Positions 46,867 to 54,979 of a stretch of 64,000 nucleotides of DNA are shown in pieces. The stretch lies in contig NZ_JAMTCP010000019.1 of assembly GCF_024171885.1 (NCBI RefSeq), forward strand, positions 1 to 64,000. The letters run 5' to 3'. This DNA comes from Streptoalloteichus tenebrarius (GTDB lineage: Bacteria > Actinomycetota > Actinomycetes > Mycobacteriales > Pseudonocardiaceae). The notes under the pieces are model-generated. The model saw nothing but the letters and a program-made list of their open reading frames with translations. It ran no database searches and was not told the DNA's origin. Every line of letters begins with the position of its first letter. The first letter of the stretch is position 1. A program made the translations under genes and the position numbers.

Positions 46867-47954
46867 GCGGAGACCTCCAACGCGAACTCGGACACACTCA
46901 GCTCGGCCCGCAGCGCGGCGAGCAGGAGGGCGTTCCGCTCCGGGTCGCGCACGGCCACCCGGAGGTGGTCGGCGCCCAGACCGGGGAACGTGTCGGCCCT
47001 GCGCACGGCGACGCCCCTGGCCCGCAGTCCCTCCCGCACCCGCTCGCCGTCCGGCACCCGGAGCAGCAGGAACGGGCCTTCCGCCGGGTGGTGGACCTCG
47101 ACGCCGGGCAGCGCGGCCAGGGCATCCGCGAGGGCGGCCCGGTGAACGGCCAGCTCGCGGGCCGCGGCGTCGGCCTCGGCCACGGCCGCCGGGGAACAGC
47201 ACGCCGCGACCGCCTCCAGCACCAGCGTGCCGACCGGCCAGTGCGGACGGGGTGCCGCGAGCCGCGCGAGCAGGTCGGGCGCGCCGAGCGCGTAGCCCGC
47301 GCGGAGGCCGGGCAGCGCCCACGTCTTGGTCAGGCTGCGCAGCACCAGCAGGCCCGGGGTGTCGGCGTCGCCGGCCAGGGACTCCCGTTCGCCGGGCACG
47401 GCGTCGGCGAACGCCTCGTCGACCACGAGGACCCGGCCCGGCCGGGCCAGTGACCGGACGACCTCGGCCGGGTGCAGCACGGAGGTCGGGTTCGTGGGGT
47501 TGCCCAGCACGACCAGGTCGGCGTCGGCCGGGACCAGCTCGGGGCGCAGGGTGTGGCCGTCGGCCGGGTCGAGCACGACCCTGGTGATCGGCACACCCGC
47601 GTCGGCCAGCGCGACCTCGGGCTCGGTGAACGACGGGTGGACCAGCGCGGCGTGGCGGGGGCGGAGCGCGGGCAGCAACGCGAAGCCCTCCGCGCCGCCG
47701 TTGAGCACCAGCACCTCGTCCGGCCGTCGGCCGTGCCGGGCGGCGACGGCGGCGCGGGCCGCGGCGTCGTCGTCGGGGCTCGGGTACGTGCCGAGCCGGT
47801 CGACCGCCGCGCGCAGCCGGTCCCGCAGCCAGGCCGGCGGGCGCTCCGCACGGACGTTGACCGCGAAGTCCACCAGCCCGGGGGCCGCGTCCACGTCGCC
47901 GTGGTGGCGCAGCCTCGCCCGCTCGGCGGTGCGCTGGTTGTCGTCGCTGGTCAT
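46863..47954 (-). CDS. cobC: Class I/II PLP aminotransferase, CobC-type
   Basis: 363 residues of the histidinol-phosphate-aminotransferase-like group: FAVNVRAERPPAWLRDRL, GTYPSPDD, LNGGAEGFALLPALRP, LVVLGNPTNPTSVLHP, VLVVDEAFADAVPGE and PLP-lysine in VLRSLTKTWALPGLRAGYAL. The CobC/CobD-type enzymes make the aminopropanol phosphate arm of cobalamin from threonine phosphate. cobD nearby supports a corrinoid role. ATG at 47954. First gene of the four-gene coupled chain down to RNase H. Confidence 0.88.
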   Translation of the reverse strand: MTSDDNQRTAERARLRHHGDVDAAPGLVDFAVNVRAERPPAWLRDRLRAAVDRLGTYPSPDDDAAARAAVAARHGRRPDEVLVLNGGAEGFALLPALRPRHAALVHPSFTEPEVALADAGVPITRVVLDPADGHTLRPELVPADADLVVLGNPTNPTSVLHPAEVVRSLARPGRVLVVDEAFADAVPGERESLAGDADTPGLLVLRSLTKTWALPGLRAGYALGAPDLLARLAAPRPHWPVGTLVLEAVAACCSPAAVAEADAAARELAVHRAALADALAALPGVEVHHPAEGPFLLLRVPDGERVREGLRARGVAVRRADTFPGLGADHLRVAVRDPERNALLLAALRAELSVSEFALEVSA

Positions 47955-48056
47955 CGCCCGTGAGTCTAGGGGCGCTCCGAGGCGGCGTCCGACGCCACCA
48001 GCGCGTGTCCGCGTCTGCTCCGACCGCGACCGGCCCGCGACCGGTCCCGCGACAGT

Positions 48057-48128
48057 GACCTCGCGGACCTCGCTGACCTCGCGGACCTCGCTGACCTCGC
48101 GGACCTCGCTGACCTCGCGGACCTCGGG
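48057..48128. repeat. Tandem repeat of 9-bp units (8 copies, 18-bp period)
   Basis: Alternating GACCTCGCG and GACCTCGCT units, eight in a row with the last ending in GGG. It lies between cobC and ptpA and no gene crosses it. Confidence 0.95.
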
Positions 48129-48207
48129 CACCACGGGGGCGACGCCACCCGACCCGGCATCCCGCGCCGGCACGACCGGCGTCGGCGCCCGCCTAAGGTG
48201 GGGCGTC

Positions 48208-48669
48208 GTGCACATCTGCTTCGTCTGCACCGGCAACATCTGCCGGTCCCCCATGGCCGCCCTGGTGTTCGGCGCGCACCTGGAGCGGGCCGGGCTGGCC
48301 GACCGGGTGCGGGTGACCAGCGCGGGCACCGGGTCCTGGCACGTTGGCGAGCCGGCGGACCCCCGGACCGCGAAGGTGCTGGCCGACCACGGGTACCCCA
48401 CCGAGCACGTGGCCGCGCAGGTCGGCGCGGACCACCTGGACGCGGACCTGCTGGTCGCCATGGACGCCGGTCACGACAGGGCGCTGCGCCGCCTGGTCGA
48501 CGACCACGACCGGGTGCGGCTGCTGCGCTCGTTCGACCCCGCCGCCGCGGACCTGGACGTGCCGGACCCGTACTACGGCGGCCGCCAGGGGTTCGCCGAC
48601 GTCCTGGCGATGGTCGAGGCGGCCGTCCCCGGCCTGCTCGGCTGGGTGCGGGCCCGGCTGGCGCACTAA
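48208..48669 (+). CDS. ptpA: Low-molecular-weight protein-tyrosine phosphatase
   Basis: 153 residues. Active-site P-loop ICFVCTGNICRSPMAALVF (CX5RS) and the general acid in DVPDPYYGGRQGF. It dephosphorylates tyrosine phosphate. Start GTG at 48208, with AAGGTGGGG upstream. In M. tuberculosis ptpA is preceded by ptkA (Rv2232); here only a 253-bp gap with a tandem repeat separates it from cobC. Confidence 0.94.
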   Translation: MHICFVCTGNICRSPMAALVFGAHLERAGLADRVRVTSAGTGSWHVGEPADPRTAKVLADHGYPTEHVAAQVGADHLDADLLVAMDAGHDRALRRLVDDHDRVRLLRSFDPAAADLDVPDPYYGGRQGFADVLAMVEAAVPGLLGWVRARLAH

Positions 48670-48915
48670 CGCGCCGAAACAGGGCCGAACCGGCCCCGGA
48701 GGACGACGCCAGCGCACCGGGACGCCCCGACGGGAAGCTCCCTCGGCGCCCCCGCGCTCTCCGTGGCTCGCTGAGGTCGTCCGAGGTCCGCCTCGGGCCA
48801 TCCCGGTCGCTGTCGTGGCCGCGAGAGAGTGTCTGGGCACGTGAAGTGGGGTGATCGGCGGAGGTGATCGGCTCGCCCGATCGCCCTCGTGCGGCGAGCG
48901 GCGCCTCTCGGCCGG

Positions 48916-49710
48916 TCAGGCGGTGTCGTCCGGCACCCTGGCCGCCGCGAAGATCTTGCGCCGGTCGAAGAGGTAGTGCGGGTGGAGCGCGTGCTGCTCG
49001 CAGAACGCGCTGAAGGCGTACGAGGCGTCCGCGTCGTCGCTGGCGAGCACCGCGCCGGGCCGCAGCCGACCGAACGCGCCCGAGTACTCCAGCCACTGCC
49101 AGCCGTAGGTGTGGTGGCTGTCGTGGACGAACAGGTCGAGCGGGGGCAGGCTGGACAGGGCCGTCGCCCAGCTCCGCCGGCTGCGGGACCGCAGCAGCCG
49201 CAGGTCCCAGCTTGCCCGCTCCTCGGTGCTCAGGTACACGCCGACGTCGTCGCGCAGGTCGAAGCTGTGGAGCCGGCCGCGGCCGTTGCGGCGCAGCGCG
49301 CGCAGCAGCCACCAGGTCGACCGGCCGTTGGCCACGCCGGTCTCCAGCACGTGCTCGGGGCGGGTCGCCCTGACGAGCAGGTAGAGCGTGCGCGCGGACT
49401 CGTCCTCGACGTCGTAGTGCCGGGGGTAGGGCAGGTCGCCGTCGACGGCCTCGACCCGCTCGCGCCACTGCGCGTCGAGCGCGTCGAGTTCCTTGCGGTA
49501 CCGCGAGAGCCCGTCCCTGCCGGCGACGCCCTCCACGAACGAGGAGGCGGTGAGGTGCAGCGGGGCGTCGTCCCTGAGCAGGTGCCCGACGCTGGGGTAG
49601 CCCACCCGTTTGACGATCGTGCGCTCCACGAGCCGCCGGGCGCCGTGGCGGACGACGTGGGTGAGAGGCAGCAGCCGGGAACGGGTCGGGCTCTCGATGC
49701 GGTGGTCCAT
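48916..49710 (-). CDS. Class I SAM-dependent methyltransferase
   Basis: 264 residues. The SAM-binding strand is HVLETGVANGRSTWWLLRAL, followed by GRLHSFDLRDDVGVYL and the metal/substrate segment LDLFVHDSHHTYGWQWLEY, then GAVLASDDADASYAF. This matches the Methyltransf_24 group, often found with glycan or secondary-metabolite genes. Substrate unknown. ATG at 49710. It is inserted between ptpA and the SURF1 gene, which are direct neighbours in M. tuberculosis, so it is likely accessory. Confidence 0.85.
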   Translation of the reverse strand: MDHRIESPTRSRLLPLTHVVRHGARRLVERTIVKRVGYPSVGHLLRDDAPLHLTASSFVEGVAGRDGLSRYRKELDALDAQWRERVEAVDGDLPYPRHYDVEDESARTLYLLVRATRPEHVLETGVANGRSTWWLLRALRRNGRGRLHSFDLRDDVGVYLSTEERASWDLRLLRSRSRRSWATALSSLPPLDLFVHDSHHTYGWQWLEYSGAFGRLRPGAVLASDDADASYAFSAFCEQHALHPHYLFDRRKIFAAARVPDDTA

Positions 49711-49955
49711 GCCGCTCCTTCCGCTTCCCCTCGTCGGCGGAGGTCGCCGCGGGGGCGCGCGATCCCTGACGACACCCCAGCATCACCGGGCGCGGGGAGC
49801 CGGGCAATCAACCACGGCGGCCGGACGGCGTGCTTCGCCCGTGCGGGTGCCCACCCGGTCACCGGGGCGGGGAACGCCCCCGGGCGCGCCCGGCGGGCGG
49901 GGCGGGGCGGGCACCACCTCGTGTCGACCACGTGTAGGCGTCCTACTGTTGAGGG

Positions 49956-50873
49956 GTGCGCCTGAGGTTCCTGCTCCGCCCCGGCTGGCTGGCCGCCATC
50001 GTGCTGGTCGGCGTGTTCGCGGCCCTGGCCTTCACGGTGCTCGCGCCGTGGCAGTACCACCGCCACGAGGAGAAGAAGGCGCTCATCGACAACGTGCAGA
50101 ACGCCGAGCGCCTGCCCCCGGCGCCGCTGGAGGAGGTGCTGCCGGCGGGCCAGGCCCCCGACAACCGCACGGAGTGGCGGCGCGTCGTCCTCACCGGCAG
50201 CTACGTGCCCCAGGGCGAGGCGCTGCTGCGACTGCGCAGCGTGCAGGGCAAGGCGGCCTACGAGGTGCTGACCCCGTTCCGGCTCGCCAGCGGCGCCGGC
50301 ACGGTGCTGGTGAACCGGGGGTACGTGCACCCGGTGGAGGGCAACAAGGTGCCCTCCTACGCCGCGCCGCCCACCGGGCAGGTCGACGTCGTCGCGCACG
50401 TGCGCGTCGACGAGGTCGACGGGGCCAACCGGGACGCGCTCACCGAGTTCGGGCACCTCCAGGTCTATGTCGCCAACGCGGCGACCGTGGGCAGGGCCAC
50501 CGGCCTTGACCTGCGGCCCGGCTTCTTCACCCTGGTCGAGGGCCAGCCGGGCGTGCTCGGCGCGATGCCGCTGCCCGACCTGACCACCGGCCCGCACCTG
50601 GCGTACTCGTTGCAGTGGGCGGGCTTCGCGATCATGGCGATCCTCGGCCTCGGGTACTTCGTCGTCCGGGAGGCGCGGCCGGATCGGCCCAGGCGCGTCT
50701 CGGTGCGCGACGCGCTCGCCGACGAGGACGACGACGACGAGAACGAGGACGACTCGGAAGGCGCGGACGGCGCGCACGACAGGGGCGTCGACGACGAGCC
50801 GGTCGAGCCCGCGCGGACCGGGAGCGCCGCTCAGGGCCGCCGGGCGGTCGACCGGAGCCGCTACCCCCGCTGA
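49956..50873 (+). CDS. SURF1-family cytochrome oxidase assembly protein
   Basis: 305 residues with two transmembrane helices at the family positions (LAAIVLVGVFAALAFTVLAPWQ at 13-34; LAYSLQWAGFAIMAILGLGYFVV near 230) flanking the external SURF1 domain (VLVNRGYVHPVEGNKVPSYA). The C-terminal 60 residues are acidic and disordered (DEDDDDENEDDSEG), an extension beyond the core. SURF1 helps haem insertion into aa3 oxidase. GTG at 49956. Orthologue of Rv2235. Confidence 0.92.
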   Translation: MRLRFLLRPGWLAAIVLVGVFAALAFTVLAPWQYHRHEEKKALIDNVQNAERLPPAPLEEVLPAGQAPDNRTEWRRVVLTGSYVPQGEALLRLRSVQGKAAYEVLTPFRLASGAGTVLVNRGYVHPVEGNKVPSYAAPPTGQVDVVAHVRVDEVDGANRDALTEFGHLQVYVANAATVGRATGLDLRPGFFTLVEGQPGVLGAMPLPDLTTGPHLAYSLQWAGFAIMAILGLGYFVVREARPDRPRRVSVRDALADEDDDDENEDDSEGADGAHDRGVDDEPVEPARTGSAAQGRRAVDRSRYPR

Positions 50874-50981
50874 CCTGGCCAGGCCGGAAGGCCCCCGAAA
50901 ACTCCCCGAAGACCCACAGACCCGCGCCCCCGGGCGACGCCCGTCGGGGAGCGCCGCCCGGGGACGGGTGGAACGGGGGTG

Positions 50982-51947
50982 TCAGCGTCGACGCGAGCGG
51001 CGCGCGCCGAGCACCAGGGCCGTGGCCGCCGACGCCGCGCCGGCGACAGCGCCGACGACCCGCGACAGCTCCACCGCGCGCGTGACGTGCCCGGCGTCCG
51101 GGGTCCGCCCGTCGCCGAGCACGGGCCGCTCCTCGACCCGGCGGTCCGGGCCCCGGCCGTAGACCGTGCGGCCACCCAGCCGGACCTCCAACGCCCCGGC
51201 GAAGGCCGCCTCCACCTGCCCGGCGTTGGGGCTCGGGTGCGCGGAGGCGTCCCGCCGCCAGGTGCGCCACGCCCCGCCGGCCGACCCGCCCACGACCGGG
51301 GCGCACAGCGCCGTCAGCGCGGCCGCCGCCCGCGCGGGCGCCAGGTTCGCCAGGTCGTCGAGCCGGGCCGAGGCCCAGCCGAAGTTCCGGTACCGCGCCG
51401 AGCGGTGCCCCACCATCGCGTCCAGGGTGTTGACCGCGCGGTAGCCGAGCAGGCCGGGCACCCCGGCGACCGCGCCCCAGAACAGCGGCGCGACCACGGC
51501 GTCGGAGGTGTTCTCGGCGACGGACTCGACCGTGGCGCGGGCCAGCCCCGGCCCGTCCAGCGTGCCGGGCTCGCGGCCGCACAGGTGCGGCAGGCGCGCG
51601 CGGGCCTCGTCGATCCGGCCGGCGTCCAGCGCCCTGCCCATCAGCGTGCCCTCCCTGGCCAGCGACGCCCCGCCGAGCACCGCCCAGGTGGCGACGGCGG
51701 TCGTCGCGGCCTGCGCGACGGGGCTGCGCCGGGTCACGCGCTCGGCGACCGCCCCCAGCAGCACGGCAGCTCCCCCGAGCAACGCCGTGTACGCCACACC
51801 GGGAGCCTTGTGGTCCCGGTACAACACCTTCTCCGCGGCGGTCGCGGCGCGCCCGAAGGCGGCGACCGGGTGCCCCCGGCGCGGATCTCCCAGGGCCGCG
51901 TCCGCGGCCACCCCCAACAGCAGACCGATGGCGCGTGCCGCGCTCAC
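50982..51947 (-). CDS. cobD: Adenosylcobinamide-phosphate synthase
   Basis: 321 residues, CobD/CbiB family: LLLGVAADAALGDPRRGHPV at the start, AVATWAVLGGASLAREG, ARATVESVAENTSDAVVAPL, NTLDAMVGHRSARYRNFGWA and SAHPSPNAGQVEAAFAGAL. It joins adenosylcobyric acid to the aminopropanol arm in cobalamin synthesis, as a membrane protein. GTG at 51947 with GGGAGGG upstream. Divergent from the Wadjet operon, with 147 bp between starts. Confidence 0.94.
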   Translation of the reverse strand: MSAARAIGLLLGVAADAALGDPRRGHPVAAFGRAATAAEKVLYRDHKAPGVAYTALLGGAAVLLGAVAERVTRRSPVAQAATTAVATWAVLGGASLAREGTLMGRALDAGRIDEARARLPHLCGREPGTLDGPGLARATVESVAENTSDAVVAPLFWGAVAGVPGLLGYRAVNTLDAMVGHRSARYRNFGWASARLDDLANLAPARAAAALTALCAPVVGGSAGGAWRTWRRDASAHPSPNAGQVEAAFAGALEVRLGGRTVYGRGPDRRVEERPVLGDGRTPDAGHVTRAVELSRVVGAVAGAASAATALVLGARRSRRR

Positions 51948-52094
51948 CCGGCCCTCCCCTCTCGTTCCGCCGACGCGTCCCCCGACCCCGGCGCACACGC
52001 GTGCGCCCGTGCGAAGAAGGGACCGTAGCGCCCCACCCGCCCGTGGTGGCCGGCGGGACGTCTTGACAGTGGCCGGCAGTTAGGGTGACCCGTC

Positions 52095-53711
52095 GTGAGG
52101 GAGCAGCAGGGGGAGCTCGTCGCCGGGGACGGCGCGGTCATCGCCACCGGCGCCGGCGCCGCGGAGGCCGACCCGGGGACGGACCGGCGGCTGCGGCTCT
52201 ACGCGTACCTGGACGCGCGGGACTACCGGCGCACCTACCTGGAGATCATGCGGCTGTTCACCTCGACGCTGCTGGCCGACCTGTCGGCCGGCGAGGTGGC
52301 CAGCGCCCTGGCGGCGGCCGAGCGCGCCGGGCGGATCGACCCGGGCGAGTCCCGAATCGAGTCGGTGATCCCCCGGCTGCGCCAGCTCGTGGAGTGGGGC
52401 AACCTCGTGCTCGGCCGGCGCGAGACGGTGGCCGCCAGCATCGCCGAGTTCCAGCACGGCAGCGCCCGGTACCAGGTGAGCAAGCTCGCCGTGCGGGTGC
52501 AGCGGGACGTCGACGAGCTGCTGCGGGTGCCCGAGGGCGCCCGCGAGGTCTCCCGCGAGCTGCTGCCGGCGATCGAGCGGGGCCTGGCCGAGCTGGGGGC
52601 GACGCTGTCCGAGGCGCTGCGCGCCGAGCGGGAGGCGCCCCACGCCAGGGCCACGCGCAAGCTCGCCGAGCGGCTGGCCGAGCAGGTGACCACCCTGTTC
52701 CTGCAACACGCCGAGCTGGCCGCCACCGTGCGGGACTTCTACGCCTACCTCGGCCAGGTCCTGACCCGGCACCACCTCGCGCCGGAGGAGATCTCCGGCT
52801 TCCGGAACCTGCTGGTGGAGTACATCCAGATGGTGGTGGAGGACGTGCTGCGGCACACCCCCGCCATCGCCCAGTCGCTGACCGGGCCGCTGGCCGGCGC
52901 GCGCTCCGAGCTGCTGCGGCTGCTCGGGGCGCAGCGCCCGGCCGAGCCGCTGGGCGACGCGGTGGAGCGCTCGCGGGGCCGCTCGCCCGCCGACTGGCGG
53001 GAGCTGACGGACTGGTTCGTCGACCGCCCCGGCCGGCCCAGCCAGGTCACCGCGCTGCGGGAGGCCACCAGCCGCGCGATCGGCTCGCTGCTGGCCAGCG
53101 TGAAGCGGGCGACGGCGGGCGGCGGGCTGCTGCCGGGCCGGCGGGCCGAGCTGCTGCGGCTCGCGGGCTGGTTCGACGCGGCCGACGCCGACCAGGCGCA
53201 CGCCCTCTACGCGGCCGCGTTCGGCCTGCACTCCGCGCGGCATTTGTTGCCGGCCCCCGACCACGACGGCGACGACGAGCACACGCCGTGGCGTGACGGA
53301 CCGGTGCTGGACGTGTCGGTGAGCGTGCGCAGCCGGGGTGACCGGGGAGCGCGCGGCCGCACGTCGCGGATCGTCTACGACCCCATGACCGAGCAGGCGC
53401 TGCTCGCGGAGGCCCGCGAGGTCGACGCGCGGCGCGCGGCGGCGGTGGCGGAGCTGACGGGCGCGGCGAACCGCCTGGACACCGCGCGGCTGTCGTCGGG
53501 GGCGCTCGGGGTGCTGTGCGAGCTGCTGACCCTGGCCATGGCCCAGCGGGAGCGGACCGACGAGCCGGGCTCGGCGGCCGACCCGGTGCGCGGGCTGCGG
53601 CTGACCGTCGTCCCCGAGCCCGGCCGCACCACCCGGATCAGGACGGCCGGCGGCGTGCTCACCCTGCACGACACCGCCGTGGAGCTGGACACCGAGGGAG
53701 TCGCCCGGTGA
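52095..53711 (+). CDS. jetA: Wadjet type II protein JetA (DUF2397, TIGR02677)
   Basis: 538 residues. After a short head it starts LRLYAYLDARDYRRTYLEIM, the form of the DUF2397 N-terminus, with long helices (YQVSKLAVRVQRDVDELLRV) and a C-terminal region ending LTVVPEPGRTTRIRTAGGVL. Wadjet JetA is the kleisin-like subunit of an SMC complex that recognises and removes closed circular plasmid DNA (type II = DUF2397, DUF2398, SMC, DUF2399). GTG at 52095. Overlaps jetB as GTGA. Confidence 0.9.
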   Translation: MREQQGELVAGDGAVIATGAGAAEADPGTDRRLRLYAYLDARDYRRTYLEIMRLFTSTLLADLSAGEVASALAAAERAGRIDPGESRIESVIPRLRQLVEWGNLVLGRRETVAASIAEFQHGSARYQVSKLAVRVQRDVDELLRVPEGAREVSRELLPAIERGLAELGATLSEALRAEREAPHARATRKLAERLAEQVTTLFLQHAELAATVRDFYAYLGQVLTRHHLAPEEISGFRNLLVEYIQMVVEDVLRHTPAIAQSLTGPLAGARSELLRLLGAQRPAEPLGDAVERSRGRSPADWRELTDWFVDRPGRPSQVTALREATSRAIGSLLASVKRATAGGGLLPGRRAELLRLAGWFDAADADQAHALYAAAFGLHSARHLLPAPDHDGDDEHTPWRDGPVLDVSVSVRSRGDRGARGRTSRIVYDPMTEQALLAEAREVDARRAAAVAELTGAANRLDTARLSSGALGVLCELLTLAMAQRERTDEPGSAADPVRGLRLTVVPEPGRTTRIRTAGGVLTLHDTAVELDTEGVAR

Positions 53712-54922
53712 GCGCCCACCCCGCCCTGGACGTGCTGGACAAGCTGTCCGAGATCGACGCGGCCAACGTGGTCCGCTGCGCCCGCGTGTTGCTGCGCCGC
53801 CCGCTGCTGCGCGCCGGCGGGCAGGACGGCGACCTGCTGCCGCTGGTCTACCGGCACCGGGAGCCGTTGCAGGAGCTGTTCGCGGTCACCCTGGGCTACC
53901 GGCTGGTGGTGGAGCGGCGGTTCGCCCGGCTCTACAAGACCGGCCCCGGCGAGGACCCGACGCGTGGGGAGCCGACGTTGTCGCCCCGGGGCTACGCCTA
54001 CCTCGCGCTGACGTTGGCCGCGCTGACCGGCGTCGGCCGGCAGGTGCTGCTCTCCCGGCTCGTGGCCGACGTCAGGGCCGCCGCCGGCGAGGCGGGCATC
54101 GCGGTCGTCGACGACCAGGCCGACCGGCGCGCGCTCACCGCGGCCCTGCGCCACCTGCTCGCCCTCGGCGTGATCAGCGAGACCGAGGGCACGGTCGCGC
54201 CGTGGACCGGGGAGGCCCCGGTGGAGGCGCTGATCACGATCGACACCGACGTGCTCGGCCTGCTGCTCGCCGGGCCGCTCGCCGAGGCCACCAGCCCCGA
54301 GGCGCTGGTGGAGCTGGCCGCGCGCCCCGGCCCCCGGGGCGTCGAGCACGCCGTGCGCCGCCGCCTGGTGGAGAACCCGGTCGTGCTGCACTCCGACCTG
54401 ACCGAGGAGCAGTCCGCGTGGCTGCGCAAGCACCACCGGCGGGAGTCCGTGGTGCTGGAGCGCTGCTTCGGGCTGGTCACCGAGACCCGGGTCGAGGGCG
54501 TGCTCACCGCCGACCCCGAGGAGTACCTGACCGACCTCGCCTTCCCGGGGCCGGGCACCGTCGCCCGGATCGCGCTGCTGGCGCTGCGCGAGCTGCGCGA
54601 CGGCGACGCGCGCCCCGACGGGCGGCACCCGGTGCGCGTCGAGCAGGTGCGGGAGCAGTGCGCCCGGCTAATCGAGGACTACCCGGCCGCGTGGTCGCGG
54701 CAGGCGACCGAGGACCTCGACGCCCTGACCGGCGAGGTCCTGACCCTGCTCGCCAGGGTGGGCCTGGCCGTCCCGTCCGACGAGCCGGACACCTGGCTGC
54801 TCAGCCCGGCCGTGCACCGCTGGGAGCCGGAGCCGGACGACACCCCGACCCGCCACGGCGCGGCCGACCCCGCGCCGGCGCCGGACCCCGAACCCGCCAA
54901 CTGGTCCCTGTTCAGCATCTGA
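53708..54922 (+). CDS. jetB: Wadjet type II protein JetB (DUF2398, TIGR02678)
   Basis: 404 residues: VVRCARVLLRRPLLRAGGQD, YRLVVERRFARLYKTGP, TLSPRGYAYLALTLAALTGV and HSDLTEEQSAWLRKHHRRES, with a C-terminal winged-helix-like part (LIEDYPAAWSRQATEDLDAL). In the family this is the kite-like companion of JetA. Translationally coupled to jetA (GTG at 53708). The last 40 residues are Pro/Asp-rich and end NWSLFSI. jetC starts 57 bp downstream. Confidence 0.9.
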   Translation: MSAHPALDVLDKLSEIDAANVVRCARVLLRRPLLRAGGQDGDLLPLVYRHREPLQELFAVTLGYRLVVERRFARLYKTGPGEDPTRGEPTLSPRGYAYLALTLAALTGVGRQVLLSRLVADVRAAAGEAGIAVVDDQADRRALTAALRHLLALGVISETEGTVAPWTGEAPVEALITIDTDVLGLLLAGPLAEATSPEALVELAARPGPRGVEHAVRRRLVENPVVLHSDLTEEQSAWLRKHHRRESVVLERCFGLVTETRVEGVLTADPEEYLTDLAFPGPGTVARIALLALRELRDGDARPDGRHPVRVEQVREQCARLIEDYPAAWSRQATEDLDALTGEVLTLLARVGLAVPSDEPDTWLLSPAVHRWEPEPDDTPTRHGAADPAPAPDPEPANWSLFSI

Positions 54923-54979
54923 CGGCCCCGCCGGCCGGCGCCCCGCGCGTCCAGCCCGGCCCCCACGAGGAGATCCACA

